The position numbers and the translations under genes were made by a program. From Planctomycetota bacterium (lineage in GTDB: Bacteria; Planctomycetota; Phycisphaerae; Sedimentisphaerales; Anaerobacaceae): DNA of 64,000 nucleotides. The stretch's first letter is position 1; each line of letters opens with the position of its first letter. The notes under the pieces are model-generated. The model was given only the letters and a program-made list of their open reading frames with translations. It ran no database searches and was not told the origin of the DNA. The stretch covers positions 62,001-126,000 of the forward strand of contig VRUL01000009.1 in NCBI GenBank assembly GCA_019456145.1. The letters run 5' to 3'. Positions 27,150 to 35,795 of the stretch are shown in pieces.

Positions 27150-27183
27150 AAATAGACCTGCGGTAAAACCGCAGGCTAAATAT
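27150..27183. repeat. Repeated hairpin, copy 1
   Basis: AAATAGACCTGCGG, then TAAAA, then CCGCAGGCTAAAT form a 7-bp stem (27157-27163 with 27169-27175). The same sequence recurs at 27357-27390. No T-run follows, so it is more REP-like than terminator-like. It starts 18 bases after the stop of the 346-aa gene. Confidence 0.6.
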
Positions 27184-27356
27184 AGATTGATGTGGCGCGT
27201 GAATGAGTGAATGACAGGTTAATTGATTAATGATGAATGATTAGTTGTCGAGATTGCCGCGTCGGCCTGCGGCCTCCTCGCAATGACAGGGAGTGGTGGA
27301 TTAGAATAATGGTGGGGCAAGCCCTACCCTACGATTTTTTTGTTTTCCGTTCGGGC

Positions 27357-27390
27357 AAATAGACCTGCGGTAAAACCGCAGGCTAAATAG
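27357..27390. repeat. Repeated hairpin, copy 2
   Basis: Same 34-base sequence as at 27150 with stem 27364-27370/27376-27382. Its right end includes the TAG stop (27383-27385, minus strand) of the glycosidase-sialidase gene. The spacer between copies carries TTGCCGCGTCGGCCTGCGGC and GGGGCAAGCCCTACCCTACG, phrases typical of dispersed bacterial repeats. Confidence 0.6.
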
Positions 27391-29605
27391 AGTTGGCCTG
27401 CAAAGCGGCTTTTGCGTCGATATCCTGCAATTTGAAGCGGACGCTGACTACCAGCGGCTTTTCGCTTTTTTTGAGCACGCAGTAGGTCGTGGTGACAAAT
27501 GTGCCATCAGGCAAAAGCTCAAGCCCGGCGTAGCCGGTGTCACCTCGCCCGGATTTGTTATCCAGCAAACGCACGCGGTATTGGCCTTCGCGGCCATTAA
27601 CGATATCATCGTACGTACCCACCCACGCAACGAAGTCGCCTTTTGTCGGGCTTTGATGGGTTGTGTCACGAAAGATGATAACAAGGCGACCATCCGGGGC
27701 ATAGCGCGCCACATGGCGGTCACCTGTCAAGGCACCGGGCACCTGCTTCGGCTTCGACCATGTCTTGCCTTCATCGTTGCTGAACGTGACAAACGAGTTT
27801 AGTTTTCGGCTGTTCTCTCGCAGCAGTATAGCCAATTGTTCGCCATCCGGCGAACGCACCGCGCCCGGCTCGCACAGATGCGCGGTCGGATGCTCGGCAA
27901 TCACTTGCGGCTGGCTCCAAGTCAGGCCGCCGTCTTTGGAGAGTATCTTGAAGACCTGGAACTTTGTTCTCTTGCCGGCGCCTTTGAGGAAGCGGCCGTC
28001 ATCGTGGAAGAGCGCCATGTAATCGCCATTGGTCAGCCGGACGACACTTGCCATGACGACAATGCCGCCGAAATCTCCGATAGGCTTGAGCGGTGTCCAT
28101 GTTTTGCCGTCATCTTCCGAGACCGCCATGCGTATGGGATATAAGCCGGAGAACATAATCAGCCTCTTTGTGCCCTGCGGATCTATTACACGGTGAATCG
28201 TCGGGACCTCTTTCGATGTGGCCCAATTCTCCGGCACAGGCAATCGCTCGCTCCATGTTAATCCGCCATCGGTGCTTTTTTTGAAAACGATTGCACCGCG
28301 GCCGTGGCCTTTCGGGTAAACGGTAATCATCGTTTTGTTATCTTCCAGCAGGACGGTTGTCGGATGGCCGAGGTATTGGCCTGGCTCTTTGTCGATGATT
28401 ATCTGGCGGTGCTTGTCACCGGCCAAATCGATAAGGGGAATCGAGTAACCTGGCGGCTGCGAGAGGCTTTTCTTATTCAGTAATTTATAAAAATAATCCC
28501 AGATCCAGGCTTTGGAGCCATCGGGCCTGATGAGCCAGAAGCCGCGAACATCATCGTTGCTTTTGACCGGCGGTGGCCCTTTTCCTTTCTTTAATTCATT
28601 GCAGTACAGTTGCCAATAGACTATATAGGGACATCCCCAATCCAGGGCGGTCTGCACGGCGTTTGGAATCGCCTTTTGGACTTGTTCGGTTGAATAATTA
28701 TTTTCCGGCATACCGAACTCACCCATGTATACATTTTTGTTGCCGAAATCGGGACTATCCGGCGTGTTCTTAGCTATAAAGTTCAGCGCTTCGCGCAGCA
28801 CGTTCGGGTCTTTATAGTGCGCGGTTGCTGAATCCCACGCAGAGTATGAAACCAAATCCAGATTGGTATGGGGCAGGACCGAAATTACCATATTCGGCTT
28901 GCCATGCTTCATTGAATCAACGACACGGTTGACCTCGGCGGCGTGATAAACCCGGACGCCGTGTTGGCCGACTTCCTGCTTAGCCTGATTTACTCCCGCC
29001 TGGCGGGCATTAAGCCACTCTATCATGCTCTTTATTGCTGTTGGTGTTGGATCGCTCTTTGCATCAAAATTACCGCGTATCAGCCAGTCGCCTTCCCAGT
29101 GCTGCAGAACGAATGTTTTGCCCGTGTTCTTATATGTAGTTAGAAGATGTTTGGCCAGTTCGTAAAACTGTCGCTGCTCGTCGTTTTTTTGCTTTTGGGT
29201 TATTCCTTTTATCCAGTAGCCGCCGCCGTGCCCTGTTGAGAAGCACATCATAATATACGTTTTAAAAGGCTTATTAAAAAGCTTTTGAAAATATGGTGAC
29301 TGTGCCATTTCCACGAAGGTTTTGGTCTTTGGCCATTTGGAGTTAAAAGGATAGGACCGCGGGGGATTATCAAACCAGACCTTAATCACCCTCGAACCCA
29401 GGGCCAGAATCCGGTCGGCTCCTTCGTTTAGATAATCTTTGTTCGTCAAATAATATTTACCGCTGACATGCGTTATCCCGATTATGTTGCGCAGATCCGG
29501 TTTTTTTGCGGCGTTTTGGTCTTTGATTGTAACAGCCTTATTTTCCTGTGGCGAAAAGCCGATGCAGATTGCCGCCAGCAGAATCGCAGTTAGATAATTT
29601 CTCAT
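27383..29605 (-). CDS. Secreted TIM-barrel glycosidase fused to a sialidase-like Asp-box propeller
   Basis: 740 residues with a short signal peptide (about 4-24). Residues about 35-390 look like a clan-A barrel: FVLQHWEGDW, VYHAAEVNRV and YMGEFGMPE, whose glutamates are candidate acid/base and nucleophile. Residues about 400-730 carry four Asp-box motifs (STDGGLTW, SEDDGKTW, SKDGGLTW, SNDEGKTW), the signature of BNR/sialidase propellers. The two domains probably act on the same exported glycan. A sialidase-type catalytic set was not established. Exact families need profile searches. Confidence 0.72.
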   Translation of the reverse strand: MRNYLTAILLAAICIGFSPQENKAVTIKDQNAAKKPDLRNIIGITHVSGKYYLTNKDYLNEGADRILALGSRVIKVWFDNPPRSYPFNSKWPKTKTFVEMAQSPYFQKLFNKPFKTYIMMCFSTGHGGGYWIKGITQKQKNDEQRQFYELAKHLLTTYKNTGKTFVLQHWEGDWLIRGNFDAKSDPTPTAIKSMIEWLNARQAGVNQAKQEVGQHGVRVYHAAEVNRVVDSMKHGKPNMVISVLPHTNLDLVSYSAWDSATAHYKDPNVLREALNFIAKNTPDSPDFGNKNVYMGEFGMPENNYSTEQVQKAIPNAVQTALDWGCPYIVYWQLYCNELKKGKGPPPVKSNDDVRGFWLIRPDGSKAWIWDYFYKLLNKKSLSQPPGYSIPLIDLAGDKHRQIIIDKEPGQYLGHPTTVLLEDNKTMITVYPKGHGRGAIVFKKSTDGGLTWSERLPVPENWATSKEVPTIHRVIDPQGTKRLIMFSGLYPIRMAVSEDDGKTWTPLKPIGDFGGIVVMASVVRLTNGDYMALFHDDGRFLKGAGKRTKFQVFKILSKDGGLTWSQPQVIAEHPTAHLCEPGAVRSPDGEQLAILLRENSRKLNSFVTFSNDEGKTWSKPKQVPGALTGDRHVARYAPDGRLVIIFRDTTHQSPTKGDFVAWVGTYDDIVNGREGQYRVRLLDNKSGRGDTGYAGLELLPDGTFVTTTYCVLKKSEKPLVVSVRFKLQDIDAKAALQANSI

Positions 29606-29806
29606 TTGTTGTCCCCTTCAAATGACGGCTATGTAAGTAATGCAAAAAATTGATGCTCTTTTTTGCTATTAGGTACTAATACCAATTGTAATTAAATGTT
29701 GCGTTCTTCATAACTGGCAATAAGCCATCCCCAAGCTGCGCTTGAGGCTGCCACCCATATATGCCAAATGCGCGAATCGCAAAAAATAAAGCAATTGATA
29801 TAATTC

Positions 29807-31111
29807 TTAATTCTTGAGCTTATGGAAAGTATTTCGTGCTGCTTCGATGGTCTTTTCAATATCCTGTTGTGAGTGGGCCAGTGAAACAAACATTGCTTCA
29901 TAGGCGCTGGGAGCAAGATATATACCCTCGGTTAGCATCCCCGCAAAGAACCTCTTAAATTGTTTTATATTTGTCGACTGGACATCGGCAAAGTTTCGCA
30001 GGGGTTTGTCGGTGAAGAAACAGCTCATAATCGAGCCAACACGATTGATAGTAACAGGTATGTTCGCGTCTTTGGCGGCATCGGCCAGGCCGGCTTCCAA
30101 GAGGGCTGATGAAGACTCGAGTTTTTGGTAGCAATCTCCTTTTGTAAGTATATCCAGTGTCGCATTTGCTGCCGCGGTTGCGATTGGATTGCCGCTGAGT
30201 GTGCCGGCTTGATAGACGGGACCTGCCGGGGCGAGTGTATCCATAATATCTGCTCGGCCGCCGACCGCGGCCGCGGGCAGGCCTCCTCCTATGATTTTGC
30301 CCAGACAGGTAATATCAGCGGTCATGGAGAAAAGCTCCTGTGCTCCGCCGGGGGCAAGGCGAAAGCCGGTTATGACCTCATCGAATATCAAAAGAGCATT
30401 GTCCTTGTCACATAACTCACGAAGCGTCTGAAGGTAACCCTCGATGGGCGGGACCACTCCCATATTCGCGGCTACAGGCTCGATGAGGACTGCTGCGATT
30501 TTGCCCTTGTGTATTTGAAAGGCTTTCTTTGCCGCGTCGATATCATTATACGGGATTACGATGGTCAGATTGGCAATCGCATCGGGGACACCGGCGCTTG
30601 ATGGAGTTCCCCTTTCAGCAAGACCGGAACCGGCAGCGACGAGCAGTGAATCGCTGTGGCCGTGATAACAGCCGGCCATTTTGATTACAAAATCCTTTTT
30701 CGTAAAGCTGCGGGCAAGGCGGATAGCGGTCATTACCGCCTCAGTGCCGCTGCTAACAAGACGGACTTTTTCGATGGATTCGAATGCAGCGATTATTTTT
30801 TCGGCCAGCGTGGTCTCGGCCAATGTCGGTGCTCCGAACGAGGTCCCTTTTTTCACTGCTGCTTGAACGGCTTCTAAGACCTTCGGATGGGCGTGCCCAA
30901 GAATCATCGGCCCCCAGGAGCAAACGTAATCGACATATTCATTGCCATCGATATCGTAGATTTTTGAGCCGGCCGCTCTCTCGATGAAGAGTGGACCGAT
31001 ATCCACCCCGCCAAAAGCCCTGACGGGAGAGTTGACGCCGCCTGGCAGAAAATTAACGGCCTGGCTAAAGGCCCGGACTGATTTTGGGAAATTAGCCGTT
31101 CGCTCGTCCAT
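29807..31111 (-). CDS. hemL: Glutamate-1-semialdehyde 2,1-aminomutase
   Basis: 434 residues, usual length. Converts glutamate-1-semialdehyde to 5-aminolevulinate in the C5 route to haem, using pyridoxal phosphate in the cytoplasm. Visible features are the N-terminal PGGVNSPVRAFGGV, the SSGTEAVMTAIRLAR motif, FDEVITGFR (Asp244) and the PLP lysine Lys272 in CLGKIIGGG. It sits alone, divergent from the SurA/PpiD-like gene. Haem supply is relevant to the multihaem proteins in this window, but nothing links them directly. Confidence 0.96.
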   Translation of the reverse strand: MDERTANFPKSVRAFSQAVNFLPGGVNSPVRAFGGVDIGPLFIERAAGSKIYDIDGNEYVDYVCSWGPMILGHAHPKVLEAVQAAVKKGTSFGAPTLAETTLAEKIIAAFESIEKVRLVSSGTEAVMTAIRLARSFTKKDFVIKMAGCYHGHSDSLLVAAGSGLAERGTPSSAGVPDAIANLTIVIPYNDIDAAKKAFQIHKGKIAAVLIEPVAANMGVVPPIEGYLQTLRELCDKDNALLIFDEVITGFRLAPGGAQELFSMTADITCLGKIIGGGLPAAAVGGRADIMDTLAPAGPVYQAGTLSGNPIATAAANATLDILTKGDCYQKLESSSALLEAGLADAAKDANIPVTINRVGSIMSCFFTDKPLRNFADVQSTNIKQFKRFFAGMLTEGIYLAPSAYEAMFVSLAHSQQDIEKTIEAARNTFHKLKN

Positions 31112-31221
31112 TGTCTATGCTCACTCCAGTAGAGAGATCCCGCTTGGCGGGAATCCAAATTCACCTTTGATACTCGGCTAAAAGCTCCCGAGACAGCTTA
31201 ATATCCTTTCGTATTGAGTAT

Positions 31222-31250
31222 ATCGTATATATTATTGCCTATATTGTAAA
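31222..31250 (-). promoter_or_regulatory. Candidate promoter for hemL
   Basis: On the minus strand, TTTACA (31250-31245) and TACGAT (31227-31222) are spaced by 17 bases and lie about 110 bases upstream of the hemL start. The match to the sigma-70 consensus is partial and the region is AT-rich, so this is weak. Confidence 0.3.
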
Positions 31251-31347
31251 TCCCGGTTTTGGGGAAAGTGCTATTTTTCTTGCAAAGCACGGAATATTAC
31301 ATATACTTTGTAACTTTATACTCGAAAAGTGAACACGGAGCACAGAT

Positions 31348-33675
31348 ATGAATTTGGTGAAATGGTTTCGCAAAAACAAGACAAAAGTGATGGCTGTTGT
31401 GGTCGTGGTTATACTGTTCGGCTTTATTGGCGGTGGTGCATTTCTGCAGTTCATTAGCAGCAGAAGCACTGGGCTGCACAAAACGGCGGCATACTTTGGA
31501 GATAACAGGAAAATAACTAACAATGACATAGTTTTGGCCCGAGAAGAGTTGAGAATTCTCGAGGTAATCAGGGCGGGGGACCTGCTGAGAAACATTGGTG
31601 TCCCATTATTTAGCACGCCGGACTTCAGAGCTCTTCTGCTGGGAGAACTGCTGTTTAGTGAGAGGAGAACTTCACCGGGAATCATCAATTATATAAAACG
31701 AACTGTAAGAACAAACAATTATAGAATCAGTGATAACCAAATCAGCGATATATACAGACACACGGTGCCGAGCGAAATTTACTGGTATTGTTTGAAAAAA
31801 GAAGCGCAGCTCGCAGGGTTGAGGATATCAAACGAGAATGCGCGGAGATTATTAGCAGATGCAATACCGCAAATACCGCAATTGAACGGGGCGACATATT
31901 CGCGGATAGTCGGGGGAGTGGTAAGGCAGTTGGGGATACCGGAGGAAAAGATACTGACAACATTCGGCGAATTGCTGGCGGTATTGGAGTACGCCAAGAT
32001 GAGCTGCTCAGGAGAAGATGTTACCAACTCGCAAATAATGCAGTCGGTGAGCTGGGAGTGGGAAACAATTGATGTTAACTTTGTGAAGTTTGATTCGGCT
32101 TTGTTTGCCGATACTCAAGGCGAACCAAATCAGGAACAAATCTCTGCGCATTTTAACAAACACAAAAATTTCTTTCCGGGCACCGTCAGCCAGGAAAACC
32201 CTTATGGTTTTGGATATAAGCTGGTTGACAGAGTGCAGCTTGAATACATTGCCTGCCGGATCGATGATATTGCCAAAATAGTAACGCCCCCGACACACCA
32301 GGAAGCAGAAGAATTCTACCAGAAAAACAGGGCACAGTTCTCCGAACAAGTGCCTTCGGACCCGAACGACCCGAATTCGACGATGACTGAACGCCTTAAA
32401 AGCTATGCCGAGGTGGCAGGGATCATTTCAGAAGGCTTGCTGCAAAATAAAATAAATTCCGAGGCAAAAAGTATACTGGATGAGGCAAAGAACCTTACCG
32501 AGACCAGTTTGCAGGATATAGATGATACGGAGATCTCGGATCTCAGTGCCGAGCAGTTTAAACAAAGGGCAGGAGATTATGAAGCTGCCGCTGAGCAATT
32601 ATCCGAGAAGTATAAAGTCAAGGTATATGCGGACCAGACGGGGTTCATAGGTGCTGCCGATATGCAGGGGGATGATTACCTGGGTAGGTTATTTCTGAGG
32701 AGCTACGGAGAAAGCATTGTGGGCTTGACTCAGATTGTATTTGCGGTCGATGAGCTTGGCCTTAGTGAGCTTGGGCCTTTCGATATATCCAAGCCCAGGA
32801 TGTATGAAAATATTGGCCCAATGAGAGATATGTTAGGAAGAATAATGGCGGTTGTGCGGGTGATAGATGCTGAAAAGGCCTCGGAACCTGAAGGCATAAA
32901 TCAAACCTTTAGCACAAAGACGCTCAGTTTTGACGAAACAGGCGGGCTGACGAATCAAGACGATCCCAACGTTGCGATGGAGGACATTTATTCGGTAAAA
33001 GAAAAAGTGACTGAAGACTTAAAAAGGCTTGCAGCAATGGATGTTACAAAACAGAAAGGAGGGGAGTTTCTCGACCTGGTGGCCAAGGACGGCTGGGAGA
33101 GCACTATTGAGAAGTTTAATGGGCTTTATGGACAGCAGGGCGGGCAGGACGTAAACGACCCGAATGTGCCCGAGGATCCAAACGCGATAAAGGGCACTGA
33201 AGAACCTTTTAAGATGGAAAATTCGACAAACCTGCAGAGAATCTCACGAGAGACAATAGCAAGATTGGCTCTTCTGAGCCAGGGTAATCCGGGGGCGCCG
33301 TTATTTGTCAATGAGGCCCAGAAATGGTTGTCGGTGAGTGAGGCCAAAATAGCAAGACGGTTCACAAATCGGCTTTATTCGCTTGTACCACCGGATAGTA
33401 ACACCGTTGATACTTTGCCTCTAATTATGGAATTTAAGCCGGATATGAGCTATTATTGTATAAAGGAAATTCGCATTAGACGCGTTGTGCGGGAAGAATA
33501 CGAACAGATAAAGCCGATTCAGGTTTACAAACAAGAGTATATTCAGTTCCAGAGCCTGGCGGCGGTGCACTTTGGTCCTGAAAACATATTAAAACGTGTG
33601 AATTTTAGATGGGTCCAAGAAGCCGAACAGGCACCGGATGCCAATGCACTCCCTGAATCCAAGGAGGCATCATGA
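31348..33675 (+). CDS. Membrane-anchored SurA/PpiD-like chaperone-type protein
   Basis: 775 residues. One N-terminal membrane helix (about 13-35) is followed by a large periplasmic region, the layout of PpiD. The segment YFGDNRKITNNDIVLAREEL resembles the SurA N-terminal chaperone domain, with further helical and Glu/Gln-rich segments. No clear PPIase active site was identified, so catalytic isomerase activity is uncertain. It would assist folding of exported proteins. It overlaps the next gene by four bases and heads a three-gene run of membrane proteins. Confidence 0.65.
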   Translation: MNLVKWFRKNKTKVMAVVVVVILFGFIGGGAFLQFISSRSTGLHKTAAYFGDNRKITNNDIVLAREELRILEVIRAGDLLRNIGVPLFSTPDFRALLLGELLFSERRTSPGIINYIKRTVRTNNYRISDNQISDIYRHTVPSEIYWYCLKKEAQLAGLRISNENARRLLADAIPQIPQLNGATYSRIVGGVVRQLGIPEEKILTTFGELLAVLEYAKMSCSGEDVTNSQIMQSVSWEWETIDVNFVKFDSALFADTQGEPNQEQISAHFNKHKNFFPGTVSQENPYGFGYKLVDRVQLEYIACRIDDIAKIVTPPTHQEAEEFYQKNRAQFSEQVPSDPNDPNSTMTERLKSYAEVAGIISEGLLQNKINSEAKSILDEAKNLTETSLQDIDDTEISDLSAEQFKQRAGDYEAAAEQLSEKYKVKVYADQTGFIGAADMQGDDYLGRLFLRSYGESIVGLTQIVFAVDELGLSELGPFDISKPRMYENIGPMRDMLGRIMAVVRVIDAEKASEPEGINQTFSTKTLSFDETGGLTNQDDPNVAMEDIYSVKEKVTEDLKRLAAMDVTKQKGGEFLDLVAKDGWESTIEKFNGLYGQQGGQDVNDPNVPEDPNAIKGTEEPFKMENSTNLQRISRETIARLALLSQGNPGAPLFVNEAQKWLSVSEAKIARRFTNRLYSLVPPDSNTVDTLPLIMEFKPDMSYYCIKEIRIRRVVREEYEQIKPIQVYKQEYIQFQSLAAVHFGPENILKRVNFRWVQEAEQAPDANALPESKEAS

Positions 33676-34082
33676 CGGTACTGCGCACGAAGGAAAAACA
33701 AGTACTGTTCTCTTTGATTGTTGGGTTGTTGTCCTGGCTGGTGCCTGGCGCGGGCCATTTAGTGCTGAAAGAAAAAGAGCGCTCGATAATTATTTTCGCA
33801 ACTATTGTGCTGACTTTCTGCATTGGCATCTATATCGGCTCGATTGGTGTAATTAACCTATACGGAGCAACGCCGTGGTATGTGGTAGGGGCACAGGTTA
33901 TGAATTCGCCCATGGTGCTGGTGCTGGGGCGAGTGACCGCCGGCGGTGCTTATCCCGTACACGGCTGGCCTAACGAAATCGGACAGATATATACAAGCAC
34001 TGCGGGCTTGCTAAACCTTTTGTGTGTTGTCAACGCTGTTTATATGGCTCATCTGCGCGGCATAGAGCCGGCCGAAGGGTAA
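33672..34082 (+). CDS. Small membrane protein (DUF6677-like)
   Basis: 136 residues with four apparent membrane helices. The N-terminal LLSWLVPGAGHLVLKEKERS is typical of TM2/DUF6677-like proteins. Its ATG overlaps the stop of the preceding gene (33672-33675), indicating coupled translation. Function unknown. Confidence 0.7.
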   Translation: MTVLRTKEKQVLFSLIVGLLSWLVPGAGHLVLKEKERSIIIFATIVLTFCIGIYIGSIGVINLYGATPWYVVGAQVMNSPMVLVLGRVTAGGAYPVHGWPNEIGQIYTSTAGLLNLLCVVNAVYMAHLRGIEPAEG

Positions 34083-34089
34083 GATATCG

Positions 34090-34335
34090 ATGGAAGCTTT
34101 TTTTATAATTGCGACCTTTACTGTACCGGAAAACTTCGGGGCTAATCCGCAGTCTATGTTGTGGCTGCTGCCATTAGTGGCGGCAATAGCTATCATTTAT
34201 AAAGCAACTAAATTGCCGGTAATCACAGCCGGCAAGTTTATCAAAGAGACAGCGGTTTTATTCGGCTCAATTATTGTTTTCATAATTATAGCTGCGTTTA
34301 CCTTACACGTTTTGGCGTGGTTAATTACAGGGTGA
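34090..34335 (+). CDS. Small two-helix membrane protein
   Basis: 81 residues, two strongly hydrophobic segments (LWLLPLVAAIAIIYKA and LFGSIIVFIIIAAFTLHVLA). It starts seven bases after the previous stop, so it is part of the same operon. No family was recognised. Confidence 0.65.
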   Translation: MEAFFIIATFTVPENFGANPQSMLWLLPLVAAIAIIYKATKLPVITAGKFIKETAVLFGSIIVFIIIAAFTLHVLAWLITG

Positions 34336-34367
34336 TTGCCGGTTGGATTAATTGGTTAAATAGTTGT

Positions 34368-34546
34368 TAGAACCCATCCCAAAACCTCTTTCGACTACGA
34401 TCGGCCGCAAAGTCCGTGGCTCTGTGTTGTCGGCGAAAAAGGTTCTCGACGTACCTTAGCACGCCTCCGAGCCTTTTGCACCTCCGGCCTTGACCACGAA
34501 CTTTTCGCTCGATCTCGTTACAAAACAGGTTTTGGGATGGGTTCTA
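34368..34546. mobile_element. 179-bp element with perfect 20-bp terminal inverted repeats
   Basis: Left TIR 34368-34387 (TAGAACCCATCCCAAAACCT) is exactly repeated inverted at 34527-34546. The interior of about 140 bases shows no gene. It is unlike the 155-bp family in sequence, and sits 20 bases upstream of copy C. No obvious target duplication is seen, and no second copy was noticed in the window. Confidence 0.7.
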
Positions 34547-34566
34547 CTCACCGCTGAACGTCTAAG

Positions 34567-34721
34567 AGCCTATAACAAAATGACTCTGTATTCAAGCGGC
34601 TTGTTTTTCGTCCTGACGGCGTCAGGCTGCATCGACAATGCTTTGGCATTGCCTGTTTCGCCTTCCTTGCAGGACAAAAAAACGCTCGCTTTCGGTACAA
34701 CGATTCATTTTGTTAGAGACT
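34567..34721. mobile_element. 155-bp inverted-repeat element, copy C
   Basis: Flanked by CTAAG at 34562-34566 and 34722-34726. It is the reverse complement of copy A (703-857) with one substitution in 155 bases. The right flank contains the TAG stop of the RNase III gene (34724-34722, minus strand). The near-identity over 33 kb suggests recent movement or gene conversion. Confidence 0.85.
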
Positions 34722-35450
34722 CTAAGATTTATCGCCGCCTCTGTCGGTATCGTCCGGCAAAGTGCTTTCAAGCACATCTAAGTCGACAAGGGTGTTGAAA
34801 GCGGCTTTTTGCTCTGCTTCCTTTTTGCTTCTGCCCCAGGCACTTAAGAAATGACGGCCTGCGACAACAACCTGGCACTCGAAACATTTGTCGTGGTCGG
34901 GTCCTTTTTCATCGAGAAGTTCGTAAATAGGTGTGGCATTAAGCTGCTGCTGGGCGTATTGCTGCAGTAGGGACTTGAAATTGCCATGGTCCTGTTCTGC
35001 ATTGGCTCTGTCAATTGATGGACCAAAGGTCCTTAAAATGAAACTGCGGGCTGCTCCGAAACCGCTGTCAATATAGATTGCTGCAATAATAGCCTCCAGT
35101 AGACTGGCGGCCAGAGAACCGGACAAGGCCCGACCGGTGGCCAAACCTTTGCCGATTTTTAGAAACTTTTGCAGGCCGAGTTCCATGGCAACTTCAGCGC
35201 AGGTACTGCGGGAAACAAGCATACTCTTTACTTTGGTTAAATCACCTTCCAGATAACCGCGGAACCGCTCGAAGAGGGTTTGACAAATGACCAGTGCTAA
35301 AATCGAGTCTCCGAAAAACTCAAGCCTTTCGTTACTCGAAAGGCGATTGTCAGCCGCTGAGGAATGGGTTAATGCCTTGGTTAACAGATTGCGGTTAGAA
35401 AATTTATAACCAATTATCTGCTCGATTTGCTGTAGAGCTTCTTGGTCCAT
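34722..35450 (-). CDS. rnc: Ribonuclease III
   Basis: 242 residues. Cleaves double-stranded RNA, including rRNA precursors, in the cytoplasm. The catalytic signature NERLEFFGDS lies at 40-49, and a C-terminal dsRNA-binding domain is visible (LLQQYAQQQLNATPIYELLD, ...GRSKKEAEQKAAFNTL). It is divergent from glnS. The TAG stop codon lies within the right flank of element C. Confidence 0.95.
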   Translation of the reverse strand: MDQEALQQIEQIIGYKFSNRNLLTKALTHSSAADNRLSSNERLEFFGDSILALVICQTLFERFRGYLEGDLTKVKSMLVSRSTCAEVAMELGLQKFLKIGKGLATGRALSGSLAASLLEAIIAAIYIDSGFGAARSFILRTFGPSIDRANAEQDHGNFKSLLQQYAQQQLNATPIYELLDEKGPDHDKCFECQVVVAGRHFLSAWGRSKKEAEQKAAFNTLVDLDVLESTLPDDTDRGGDKS

Positions 35451-35795
35451 TCAATTGAGTCCTACTTTTAGCAGCACTTATTTTGCAAAAAATCACAAAA
35501 TGGAATCCATTGTATAAGCCCTGCGAGCAGATTACGAATACCGCTGTTTCAGTGGTCTTCGTGGCCGGCTCGACAGGGAAAATACGTTACATCATCTTGT
35601 ATTATATAAAAGATGAACAGACTGTCAAGTCTTTTATGATATATCGGGTATTTGTATACGGACCTTCAAATCAAAAGCAATATTATAGCAGATTATAAAT
35701 CTATAACTCGTAAGCATACAAGTTGACGTCATTGTCATTATTACCTATAATTTGCAAAGTTTCATGGCAACGAGAATTAAAAGGTCGCACTAATT
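35451..35795. other. Divergent rnc/glnS intergenic region
   Basis: Holds the strong glnS promoter described separately. A 71-codon frame at 35483-35698 has no plausible protein character and is ignored. No RNA gene was recognised. Confidence 0.6.
35723..35751 (+). promoter_or_regulatory. Sigma-70-type promoter for glnS
   Basis: TTGACG at 35723-35728 and TATAAT at 35746-35751, separated by 17 bases, an almost ideal consensus. It lies 44 bases upstream of the glnS ATG at 35796, implying a short leader. Confidence 0.75.

Noticed and set aside
31139..31151. CCCGC/GCGGG hairpin upstream of hemL
   Set aside because: Short, without T-run or conserved position; probably a dispersed repeat fragment.
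35483..35698. 71-codon frame upstream of glnS
   Set aside because: No start context or protein-like composition, and it runs up to the promoter region.
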